Of a DNA stretch of 64,000 nucleotides, positions 54,524-64,000 are shown piece after piece (positions within the stretch are counted from its first letter, which is position 1; each line of letters opens with the position of its first letter). The DNA comes from Notospermus geniculatus. Its lineage: Eukaryota; Nemertea; Pilidiophora; Heteronemertea; Lineidae. The stretch lies in assembly GCA_002633025.1 (NCBI GenBank), contig NMRB01001836.1, positions 8,964 to 72,963 of the forward strand, read 5' to 3'. The notes beneath the pieces are model-generated. The model was given only the letters and a program-made list of their open reading frames with translations. It searched no databases and was not told where the DNA came from. Both the position numbers and the translations under genes were made by a program.

Positions 54524-54708
54524 AACACAACCTCACCCCAGGCATGGTGTAACCTCACACTATTACCCCAGCCTCCCCACACACTGAACTAGTGCACACA
54601 AATGTATAATGCTCAGCCGCATTTGCATAGTATTACTTGAAATGGCACAGTCATAAAACTTAAGCCTTCCACACACTGGAGCTATCTGCTGAGCAAAAAG
54701 TCATTTGA

Positions 54709-54829
54709 GACCGTTTGCTCAGCAGATAGCGCGCATGTGCGTGTATTTTTCGGTCAGTTTTCTGCCTCGCGAGGCAGAAAGCTCACCGAAAATACGTCCA
54801 CACGCGAGCTATCTGCTGAGCAAACGGTC
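54709..54829. mobile_element. Hairpin MITE, GACCGTTTGCTCAGCAG ends
   Basis: GACCGTTTGCTCAGCAGATA pairs with its inverse at the right. The centre TTTCTGCCTCGCGAGGCAGAAA is itself palindromic. A stray arm (CTATCTGCTGAGCAAA) lies just upstream at about 54,681. Confidence 0.85.
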
Positions 54830-55029
54830 AGAAATATTCATGAAATCAATGCAACATGTGCGAGTTACCATAACGACCTTGACTTAGCATGACAAATTGA
54901 ATCAGACCATTGATAAGAACATTACACCATGCCTAAATCCTAAACCATTTATGGGGGATTATGAAGTGAGATTATTGGGACGTGCATTTGCTGAATCGAA
55001 TTATGAATATTGCGATGGACAGTGATAAC

Positions 55030-55930
55030 AAATTAGTTCGATGCAACACCAGCGGATACAATCCAATGAGGAAACACAGAACCAATATTGCAAAATGGCA
55101 TTCAGTACCATTCAATGAGGGTGGCACAGAACCAGTACTAGTTCTGCAAAATGGTATGATCATCCAAAGTGGGTGGCAGAGAACCCAAATTGCAAAATTT
55201 GTTGCCATCAACATCTAGTATTAGCGTGGCACAGAACCAGCAATGCAAAATGGTATAAGCATCCAAAGAGGTGGCAGAGAACCCGAATCGCAAATATTTT
55301 TGGTATTATCATCCAATGAGGGTGGCACAGGACCAGAACTGCAAAATGGCAGGCCTTGTCTTCTGAGGCAAGTGAAAAACAGCTCGCCTCAGAACAATAG
55401 AGTTTTCTATTGTTCTCAGGCGAGTAGTTTTTTTACTCGCCTCAGAAGACAAGGCCTGAAATGGCATGATCATCCAAAGACATGAAAGAGGGTGGCAAAG
55501 AACTAAAATTGAAAAATTTGTTGGCATCAACATCCAATACGGGTGGCACGGAACCAGCAATGCAAAATGGTATGATCATCCAAAGAGGATGGCAGAGAAA
55601 CCGAATTGCAAAATTTCCTGGCATTGCTATCAAATGAGAGTGGCTCAGAAGCAATATTGCAAAATGGTATTACCATCTATTGAGGGTGGCACAGAATACT
55701 GCAAAATGGGTTTACCATCCTTGAGGGTGGCACAGAATACTGCAAAATGGTATTACCATCCATTGAGTGTGGCGCAGAATACTGCAAAATGGTATTACCA
55801 TCCATGAGGGTGGCACAGAATACTGCAAAATGGTATTACCATCCGATGAAGGTGGCAGAGAACCGAAAATTGCAAATTTTTGATATTACCATCGAAGGAG
55901 GGTGGCACCGAACCATCTATCATAATTTTT
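55030..55930. repeat. 41-42-bp minisatellite interrupted by a hairpin
   Basis: GAGGGTGGCACAGAA and GCAAAATGGTATTACCATCC recur. Late units start at about 55,682, 55,723, 55,765 and 55,806 (41-42-bp steps). Earlier units are more diverged. A 109-bp hairpin lies at 55,350-55,458. Confidence 0.85.
55350..55458. mobile_element. Hairpin inserted in the minisatellite
   Basis: CAGGCCTTGTCTTCTGAGGC and CTCGCCTCAGAACAATAGA pair with their inverses. The stem is about 50 bp with a GTTTT loop. Confidence 0.88.
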
Positions 55931-56368
55931 AAAACAAGCAATCTTTATCAAATATGGCAACACAGCGAACACAGACACTAGAATATTGACCCACGATTTG
56001 ATTCCCATTACAGCGCTTGGGTTTCATTTTTTCACACAACCTAAAACAGTCAGAACATGGTTTATGAAATCAAATTTGTCACGAATGATGAAATTACGTC
56101 CTGCTCATGTTTGGTAATTAATACATGAGAGGGCCCCGGGGGTCGTTATCGGTTTTGTATAACTTAGTTATCATGCATGCTACGCTATTTGCTGCATGAA
56201 AAATACAGGGTGAGTTAGTTAGCATTAGTTAGTTGAAAGCGGAGCGCCAACTGCTCCATTATTTGCTCTGTATAGACATTATTGGGAGAATAAATCCAAA
56301 GTAGGAGGAAACCGGGGTGCTGGAGAAAACTTGTGATGTCAGAGTCGCCCACTACCACATGAAAAGCA

Positions 56369-56478
56369 GGACCCATGTTCCCGAAGCCGTCGTAAGGTTA
56401 ACGATGTCGTTATGCTATGCATTTTTCCTGTTTTAACGATATCGTCAACCGAACGACGGCTTCGGGAACATGGGCCCT
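56369..56478. mobile_element. Hairpin MITE, CCCATGTTCCCGAAGCCG ends
   Basis: CCCATGTTCCCGAAGCCGTC pairs with its inverse at 56,456-56,478. Inner ACGATGTCGTTA pairs with TAACGATATCGT. Confidence 0.88.
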
Positions 56479-56703
56479 GGTCCGATTGGGGATTTGTAGC
56501 AGAAATGGTCAACTGGAAAACTCATGGTTCTAAGGAAAGCTCGTTTCTTCTTCCGTATAAGTGCGGCTTTAGACAAAATATTTCTTTCATATAAATTACA
56601 AAACTTTAAATTACATTATGAATTCTATTTAACCGAATAGCACCTGTAGTGCCGGAAAGCGTCATGATAAGGAAATGCCTCTGCTTTGGCCTTGATTCAG
56701 GAG

Positions 56704-56947
56704 TAGCCTGGTTCCACTGGCCTCCACAGATGGCGTTGGGGTGGGAGAGTGTGAGGCCAGGTACGCGCTACCTGAATTCCGGGCTTTTCTGATGTCACCA
56801 ACGATCGACGAGCTCATGATTTCAACACACAGTCGACCGTTGGTGACGTCAGAAAACCCCGGAATTCCGGGCTTTTTGATTACCGCGTACCTGGCCTCAT
56901 ACTCTCCCACCCCAACGCCATCTGTCGAGGCCAGTGGAACCAGGCTA
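56704..56947. mobile_element. MITE with 64-bp terminal repeats
   Basis: TAGCCTGGTTCCACTGGCCT, GATGGCGTTGGGGTGGGAGA and GAGGCCAGGTACGCG are inverted at the right with two or three mismatches. The inner arms also pair (CACCAACG, CCGGGCTTTT). Confidence 0.9.
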
Positions 56948-57344
56948 GATTCAGGAGGTCAAGGTCATAACTTGTAATAGTCAGTTTTTTACTTCATCGG
57001 TACATTTTTCGACTCCACCAAGTGCCAATTTTCATGGTTTTGGGGAAAACCCTTCAGGGAACAGACATACAAATGGTGCTAGAACGATAAATAATAGAAT
57101 TCGACATAAATTACATATTTTTTTATAAATTAAAGAATTTAATATAAAGTACAGAATTACCTGTTCTGAGCAGTCCCAGCATGAAGCTAGTCACTAGTAT
57201 AACGTCCATTTCACTTCGTGGTTTATGTGTAGACATCTTGCTCATTTACCACGCACCTGAAAATAAAAAGTGGACAAAAAATAAGTGAAATGAAATTGTT
57301 GTATGAACTAGAGGCCTATGGATGTTGTGCTCAGCTACTCAGCT

Positions 57345-57780
57345 GAATAAATAATTCAAATAAATAAATAATTCAAATAAATAAATAAATAAATGGATTA
57401 AACAATAATTCAAATAAATAAATAAATGGAATAAATTTAAAATAAATAAATTAAATAATTACATTATTAAAATAAATGAATAATTCAAAGATGAAAACAA
57501 TAACTGAAACAATGAATAAATGAAATAAATAAGTAATTGAAATAAATGAATAAATACCGTAACTGAAAAAAATAAATAGATGAAATAATTGAAAATTGAA
57601 ATTAAAAAATCATTTAAATAAAAAATATTAAATTGAAATAAATAATTGAAATAATTATAAAATTGAAATAAACAAATATTCTAAATAAATAAATAAATGA
57701 CACAATTAATAATTGAATATTTGCTAGTAATTGAATTAATTAAATAACTGAAATAAAGAATAATTGAAATTGAATAAGAT
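57345..57780. repeat. A/T-rich AAATAAAT low-complexity tract
   Basis: Long imperfect runs of AAATAAATAAATAATTC and similar. This is simple sequence with no gene. Confidence 0.9.
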
Positions 57781-58104
57781 TTAGCACACTGAGTCTTCCT
57801 CAATGTTTCTGTCAGCAACTTCAACATCAGAATTTCCATTTTCCAGAAGACAAATGATAAAACCCACGCAACAGCTTCAATCCAATGGAACGTGACTCAG
57901 CCCCCACCCCGGGGATTACTGAGATCTGTCGATAAGGGTTGCGCATGACAGGGGATAAAATCCTACACGCAGAAAATCAGTGAATCGGTCAGAAGAATTC
58001 ATTAGAAGGCTGATAGCTGAGGAATCTTTGATTTTGTGGTGATCATACCTGATAAGAAGGGAAGAAGTTCTATTAGTGTTGTATTGGATTTTCCCATCAA
58101 GGCC

Positions 58105-58570
58105 GAAGCTGAAGCATTATTGACCCTGGTAAGTATGGAAGAGGCTGTCTCAAGCTACTCATGTTCCTCACTTGGATGGGGTCTTTTACTTGCCCTTGCA
58201 AAGGCACAAGGTACATGTACAAAGCACAGCAGTTTATTGTACCAAGGCACAAGGTACAACGACCATGGCTTACTGTCCCATGCCATTTTTCCCCAGGGCT
58301 GGAGCCAAAGCATTATTGGCCCTGGTAAGTATGGAAGAGGCTGTCTCAAGCTACTCATGTTCCTCACTCGGGTGGGGTCTTTTACTTGCATCTCAAGCTA
58401 CTCATGTTCCTCACTTCAATGGGGTCGTTTACTTGCCCTTGCAGAGGCACAAGGTACAAGGCACCATAGCTTACTGTCCCATGCGATGGACGTGAGGGGC
58501 CAGGGATGATTATAATCCCATATGACCAGGGATTCGAATCTGGGACCTGTGCTTGCCGATCAGATGTGAT
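58105..58570 (-). mobile_element. SINE family A, copy 6, minus strand with duplicated body
   Basis: CCCTGGTAAGTATGGAAGAG occurs at about 58,123 and 58,320, and TCATGTTCCTCACTTGGATG-type sequence three times (about 58,160, 58,357 and 58,404). The head, read on the minus strand, ends near 58,570. The body has been duplicated at least twice. Confidence 0.8.
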
Positions 58571-60212
58571 AACTATGGACTGGCTTGCAAAGATGAGATA
58601 TCCATGTGTTTCCTACACTACAGGGACGGATCCACGATTTCGGAAAAAGCTCTGTGCTAGAAACATTGAAATCCGCAGTGAATTTCAACAATTTGCTCCA
58701 AATTTCAGAATTTCATGGTCAATTTTACAGATTTGTTGGCCGAAAGGAGCGTGAGCCAGGTGCCCCCCCCCCCGGATCAATGCCTGCACTACACCAGCTT
58801 TAGTGTTCAAGGACAATCATGACAGCCTGGATGCCGTAACAAGAATTCTCGTCATACCTTCTGTCATTTAATCATCTGACTCACGGTTCAAGCCAATCAC
58901 GATTCCGTGCGCCACATATAAATGTCCGATACGCCTCACAAAAGGTCCCATAATGCAACAGGCGATGCGAGGCAATAACTGGTTTTTGCATCCAATAAGA
59001 GTTATAGTGCAACCGTAATGAGGGTAAGAGCGGTATTTTGCATTTTATGCCGGAACCTTAACGACCTCGTGAGTCAGAGCTGAATGTATGGCTATCGTGA
59101 CTTCGCCTGATGTGTCGTTCTTATGACCACTGATGAGTACCACAGCTTCTGCAGCTGATGATGGCTCTGGTGTAATGTCCCACATTATACATGTAGCTGT
59201 ACTTCTAAGGACATTAAGGATGGATCCTAGATTTTTTGCAGAACTGAAGATGCAGTGTTTCCACCAGGAATTTTTGTGAGGGGGGACATATAGAAAATTT
59301 GACAGAATTCTTGGTCAAAAACACAAATTTTGACTTTTTGAGGGGGATATCACCCCCTATCCCCCTCTGGTGGAAACACTGACCTGGAAGGTGGTCATAT
59401 GCAGTTGTTGGCAACCATGATGAGGGTTCTTGGAAGTTCTCCTACTTCACAGGAAATTTCAAAATTGAAATGTTCAGAGAGCGAACTGGTCATGCCAATC
59501 AAAGTGTCTGAATCGAGAATCAAACACCGCCATCTTGAATCAATTAGCAATCACATCGGGAACTTCACCAACTAAGAGCATTTGCGCAACTGCTGTTGTT
59601 TTGCTGCCTTCAAATTGAACATGTTTATTTTTTCTCGTACTTTCGGCATAGAGCACTGGACGTATATACGCTACCATATGACAGCCCGATGAAAAATCCT
59701 TTGAGGCTGGCATAGTGTTACGTATTGAAGGGTGTAGTGTTGCGTACTTTTGCTTAGTGTGGGGTCAGGGACTACACCGATCTTCCGCGTAAGCAACCTA
59801 ATTTCGGCGTACTTGGTACAACGTAACTCTAAGCAGGTCTGGTGTGAAAGCGGCTTTAAGGAAACCAACAACAGTGAATTCCCCACAAAGAGCCAGTCTG
59901 GAACCAGAAGAGTTAAAGTGATAATGTCATTCCTTCGGATGCTGATCCCCAGATGTGTAATGAAGCTGTGAGTTTGTACTCCACAAGTGTCCAACCATTC
60001 AATAAGTCACAATCAACGTGACTCACAGGTCGTTAGCAGTCGTAAACCATCATGTCAGAAATGCTAATCCCGTGTGTATTTCTCTACTGTAAACCCAGTC
60101 TTTTCTGGTTTTATTCGCTCTTAAACCCCATATTCTCCCACTGCAGGGCTGGCTCACTCCTCTTTATACGCTTGCGCACAAAATTTGTGTAAGTGGATTG
60201 TATTGGAGCCAA
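58571..60212. other. No gene; relics of hAT-like ends
   Basis: 58,621-58,790 starts CAGGGACGGATCCACGATTT and has a C homopolymer (about 58,765). A related GGATGGATCCTAGATTTTTT lies at 59,219. Otherwise nothing definite except the MITE at 59,253. Confidence 0.4.
59253..59381. mobile_element. hAT-type MITE, CAGTGTTTCCACCAG ends
   Basis: CAGTGTTTCCACCAG (59,253-59,267) and CTGGTGGAAACACTG (59,367-59,381) are perfect 15-bp terminal repeats of hAT style. No 8-bp duplication is evident. Confidence 0.82.
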
Positions 60213-60512
60213 GGAGCCACGGTGGTGTAGTGGTTCGGGCCTCCGACTAGCGGTCAGAGGATCCCGGGTTCGAATCCCGCTGCTGGCGTGAGACTTTGGG
60301 CAGGTCTCTTTGCCTTACTGGCCTCTCTCCACCCAGGTGTATAAATGGGTACCGGTCGGAAATGCTCAGATTGTAGCGCTGAATCAGCAGCTCATCTGAG
60401 TTCTACTGAAAGGTTTCAGGATAGACTGGGGTTAAAGTGTGAAGTCGGATGACACCTCTACCATTGTTGATATCAGACTATAAACCCAAACTTTAACTTT
60501 TTTTTTTTATTG
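60213..60512 (+). mobile_element. tRNA-headed SINE (family B)
   Basis: The head has TGGTGTAGTGG and GGTTCGAATCC around CTCCGACTAGCGGTCAGAGG. The body contains CTCTCTCCACCCAGGTGTAT and AATGGGTACC, a central block I have seen in widely distributed invertebrate SINEs. It ends in a T-rich tract (60,498 on). It looks complete. Confidence 0.85.
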
Positions 60513-60699
60513 TATTTGTATCTTTCCATCACGACCAGATATCCAACATAGAGAGCACAACAACAAACAACACACAAAATTATCGTAAAGGTAAAGTCAT
60601 CTCCGAATTTCGCAAATTTTCGACCCCAACCGGAGTCGTCCTCAGGCACTTTCCCGTAGAGATCTCAGAAGTGAATGGAACATTCACTTCCAAGAAGTG

Positions 60700-60960
60700 A
60701 ATGGTTCGCACATCTGGTTCGCAAGTGGTAGGTCCCAGGTTTGAATCCAGCGTGGACCACGTGGCATTAACCATCCCTGGCTCTTCAGTCCATCACATGG
60801 GACAGCAAGCCCTGGTGTCTTGCACCATGCGTCTTTGCAGGGGCAAGTAAAAGACCCCATCCAAGTGAGGTACATGAGTAGCTTGAGATGGCCTCTCCTC
60901 CATACTTAGCAGGGACATGCCATGGTTTCAGTCCTGATGGAAAATCTAATACAAAGTCAC
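60700..60960 (+). mobile_element. SINE family A, copy 7
   Basis: GGTTTGAATCCAGCGTGGAC, CATCACATGGGACAGCAAGC, CATCCAAGTGAGGTACATGA and GATGGAAAATCTAATACAAA give an almost full-length copy. Confidence 0.85.
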
Positions 60961-61419
60961 AAGTGGCGAGACTGCCTTCTACCATTAGTGGCTAGAATAT
61001 ACACAGCATCTTTAGAATGTCTTCAGCTCCCTCCACAAGATTCCCACCATCAGCAGCCGCCCCTCAACGATACCCAACGTATCCCGGGAAATGTCAAACG
61101 CACAAAGTACTGTGGTAATTAACCGTCGGCTTATATCGTGGTGGAAACATCAAACAATAGAGATCACGTCAAGAAAAGAAGATTTCAGACAAGATAATGC
61201 GATGGTTTTACTTCTGTCTTGTGTTCCGCGCAGGGTTCTCTGAATTCTTTGTCTTTGGTACAAATAATCTCTGTTTGATATTTGCCACCGGGATAATAGT
61301 GGAGAAATCACAAGAGCTGGTCGCTAGGCTTTACCTATACCAGGCTGATGTGGGAGGTCTGTCACATGGGCATTGCGCTGTCTCGTTTGTACATTGTATT
61401 GTATTTTCAATGAGGGCGG

Positions 61420-61452
61420 AAGCCAAAGTATTATTGGCCCTGGTACAGTACC
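61420..61452 (-). mobile_element. SINE family A 3' fragment, copy 8
   Basis: Only AGCCAAAGTATTATTGGCCC and a few bases around it remain, inverted. Confidence 0.55.
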
Positions 61453-61724
61453 GTACAGAGCAAATTCACCTGCCCTTATCAGCATACCTTCTGCATGCGT
61501 CACGTGGAACTTCAATTCATTGTGTGTGGCATGGGCACTAGTATGTCATGAATCTTTTCCGCGTGACCTCAGCGCACCACAAGCAAATGACATTACATCT
61601 TACTGCTTGCCTTCCACGGTGGCATGCGACAAGCATTACAAGTGCAGAAGATACGAGGACGGTACGTGGTACGTGGATGGTATGCCACGCAGAAGGTCAG
61701 TCAGGCAACGTACTGTGAGCATGG

Positions 61725-61850
61725 TGAGTATGGAAGAGGCCATTTCAAGCTGTGTTCCTCACTTGGATGGGGTCTTTTACTTGCCCTTGCAAAGGCACAA
61801 GGTTCAAGGCACCACGGCTTACTGTCAGTGTCCCTTGGAAGAATCTTGAT
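61725..61850 (-). mobile_element. SINE family A, copy 9 (head missing)
   Basis: GAGTATGGAAGAGGCCATTT, CTCACTTGGATGGGGTCTTT and GCAAAGGCACAAGG are inverted relative to copies 1 and 7. It abuts the next copy. Confidence 0.8.
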
Positions 61851-62105
61851 AACCTAGTGATCATGTCCGCAAGCGGTAGGTCCTGGGTTTGAATCTAGCC
61901 AGGGCCATGTGGGATCATCCGTGGCTCTTTACGTCCATCACATTGGACTGTCTGTTGCATTGCATTGTACCTTGTCTCAAGTAAAAAGACTCATCCAGGT
62001 GAGGAGCATGGGTACCGTGAGGTGGCCTCTTCCACACTTATCAGGGCCAATAATGCTCGCAGCTTCAGCTCTTGTGGAAAAAATTCAATACATTACCAAG
62101 CAGCA
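61851..62105 (+). mobile_element. SINE family A, copy 10
   Basis: CTAGTGATCATGTCCGCAAG with B-box relic GGTTTGAATCT, then CATCCAGGTGAGGAGCATGG and TTATCAGGGCCAATAATGCT. Together with copy 9 it makes an inverted SINE pair. Confidence 0.82.
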
Positions 62106-63470
62106 ACAAGTCGTAACCGTGTCATTCTGACAGCGACATCACCAACTAGATGTTATAACACGTTCCCGTAGCAGAAACAATCTCATTAATTACATTAACA
62201 ATTCACGGCGTGCGACATGAAATACAGCTCCAGTAACACAACTAGCAATGACAACGCTAATTAGCTGCTGCTGTTGCGGCGGATGTGACTACAAACAACG
62301 GGTAACAAACATGACAACAACGACGGTAAATCTCCCAATTATATCAATTTACAAGGACGCCAATCACAAACTCAACTTTTTATTGGATAAAAAGGATTTG
62401 ACTCTAATGCTGATGTCAGGTTGACCTTGCGATGGCACAAAACAGGCGGTGACAAAATTTGAGCCATGACCACGCAGAACAAATCAGTTGCCCATATGGT
62501 GTGACGCGATTGCAGATACATTACACCTGTGACAATCGGCACCGATCGTGAGGCGTATTCGAATCCTTGTTCTTGACCACACTCGTGCTGACCCAGTTCA
62601 TGTAGATGTTGACTCAACTCGAGAACGCCAGTATCGAATGCCGAAAACGTGACCCGTGTCGGGCCAAGAACGTGTTCTTCTCACTCCCCACCCAGCGGAG
62701 GGTTGAGAAGAACACGTGTGCTACTAGTTTTACACCAATATTTCATATATTCTGCTCATATGGCTGCAAATATTTAATTTCCTCAAACAGATTGGTAAGG
62801 TAATACATGGGTACACTTGCCCCCCCCCCCTCCTCAAATATTAGATTTCTTGTTATATGACCATTTATATTTGTCAAGGCTACAGCAAGGATCTGCTACA
62901 GACCTTAGGGGACTATAATATTTCTGGGATGTGATGCCTGGAGTATAAGGTCCCACAGCGATTCCTGGAATCCAGATCCCACTGCTCCTGTGTACATGCA
63001 GGTCATGACATAAGACCTTATGGCTATGTCAGGTCGACCTTGCGATGGCACAGAACAGGCGCAGACTGACTTTTCTGGATATCTTATTTGCACAACAGGT
63101 GTATATTTCCAAACTGCGTGCAAATTCTGCCGGCGTATCTGACCAAGTTTTCTCTTATCATCCCACGACGCAGGTGTCCCGGCTTGTATTATCGCGGCAA
63201 CGAGCTCTCCAGAACACCCGTCAGTCTTTCAAGAGCTCAGGCTTAACATATCTTCTGCGATATCTCATGATTTCATGGTGTTAGTTTGAAGATTTTGTAT
63301 CTAGGATAAATTGAGCCAAGAATTCAACTGATTGCCTGAAGTGTCGGTATATCTCCCCCTACCTATGAAACGGAACTTAGGTGCGGATTTATTTTTTTGC
63401 AAATCGGAAATTTCATGAGATTTCATGTGTTATGGCTGTGACCTGGCCTTCGGCATGCTACATGTAGTGA
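62106..63470. other. No gene; one short hairpin
   Basis: ACGTGTTCTTCTCA (62,670-62,683) pairs perfectly with TGAGAAGAACACGT (62,704-62,717). ATGTCAGGTTGACCTTGCGATGGCACA at about 62,412 recurs with small changes at about 63,028, so a local duplication is likely. A C homopolymer lies at about 62,820. Confidence 0.5.
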
Positions 63471-63474
63471 TCAT

Positions 63475-64000
63475 ATTTCCACCTGTGGGAAGCTATACTT
63501 CCACCAGTGGAAAAGCTATACACGTACTTCGACCACTGGAGCAGTTGTACTTCCACCACTGGAAAACGTATTTTCCCATCTGTGAAGACACTGTACTCCC
63601 TCCAGCAAAGAAGCTATACTTCTACTACTGGTACAGTTGTACTCCCACCACTAAGGAAGTTGTACTCCCACCACTAAGGAAGTTGTACTCCCACCAGTGG
63701 AGATATCCCAGGAAAAAATGAACTACGAACTACTATGAACTCTTACCAAATAACTGTGAAGTTCATAGTTTTACTATAAATTTCATGGTAAAACTATGAA
63801 CTTCACAGTTAAACTATGAACTTCACAGTTATTTGGCAAGCGTTCATAGTAGTTCGTAGTTCATTTTTTCCTGGGATTGTACTCCCAAAAGTGAAGAAGT
63901 ACTTCCATCAGTCATGTCAGTGAAGAAGTTGTACTTCTGCCAGTGAGGAACTTTTACTTCCATCAGTTGGGAAGTTGTACTTCTAGCAGTTGAGATGAAG
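63475..64000. repeat. Degenerate 24-27-bp repeat array running off the window
   Basis: TTGTACTCCCACCACTAAGG and variants (CTTCCACCAGTGG, AAGTTGTACTTC) repeat imperfectly to the window end. Two exact 24-bp steps occur near 63,640-63,690. The array is interrupted by the MITE at 63,706-63,876. Confidence 0.8.
63706..63876. mobile_element. Complete TCCCAGGAAAAAATGAAC hairpin MITE
   Basis: TCCCAGGAAAAAATGAACTA and GAACTACTATGAAC are inverted at the right end (63,876). The arms are about 60 bp. The middle repeats ACTATGAACTTCA. The element splits the surrounding repeat array. Confidence 0.92.

Noticed and set aside
58036-58509. 157-codon frame with repeated SSYSCSSLGWGLLLALAKAQG
   Set aside because: Translation of the duplicated SINE body; the same phrase appears wherever the SINE lies.

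Overview
The window looks like nuclear DNA of a marine invertebrate animal. Genes are short exons bounded by GT/AG splice sites, CpG is not depleted, and the intergenic space is packed with DNA-transposon relics, foldback elements, tRNA-headed SINEs and minisatellites. TAGGCCTA-rich tracts and a family starting AGCTCACCCGTGAGC followed by CCGTCGTCGTCC-type runs are, in my experience, common in marine deuterostomes and molluscs. The species cannot be fixed from the sequence. There is one real gap (26,417-26,599) and four single Ns (29,060; 39,276; 44,348; 49,005), several of them at repeat edges.

Layout. 0-4.5 kb: the last two exons of an unrecognised minus-strand gene (1,368-1,786) amid a recurring motif GTAACATACGTAAC, then a TTAA-flanked non-autonomous element (3,339-4,084). 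4.6-8.4 kb: a hAT-type transposase frame with one in-frame stop, a duplicated leader and a 73-bp minisatellite tail. 8.9-10.3 kb: a foldback element. 11.9-12.6 kb: a mariner-like relic. 12.8-13.1 kb: a possible PAN/apple exon. 14.0-15.8 kb: a 1.8-kb palindrome with a second palindromic element inside one arm, followed by two convergent decayed frames of unknown origin (15.8-17.3 kb).

20.5-26.8 kb is the most informative part. A five-exon plus-strand gene (20,541-22,324) joins a CXC-type cysteine cluster to a domain resembling the cytoplasmic 'ballast' of vertebrate P2X7. It converges on a minus-strand multi-exon relic (22,543-25,605) with the GDGRCDSPG signature that I associate with Kolobok-like DDE transposases. 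The relic has splice sites in register but one nonsense and four frameshift lesions.

27-47 kb: MITEs, a long element rich in CTCF-like GCCACCAGGTGGC sites, a C2H2 zinc-finger array (33,168-34,493, minus) and an acidic SUMO-motif-rich exon (39,279-40,067, minus) that may belong to it, then a four-level nest of inverted-repeat elements (41.8-43.9 kb). 47.8-48.3 kb: the last exon of a DIPK2/FAM69-type secretory-pathway kinase-like gene (minus). 46.7-62.1 kb: about ten fragments of one tRNA-Ala-like SINE, a second SINE family, several hairpin MITEs and three minisatellites. The clearest host genes are DIPK2-like and the zinc-finger gene. The CXC-ballast gene is intact, and may be host or element-borne.
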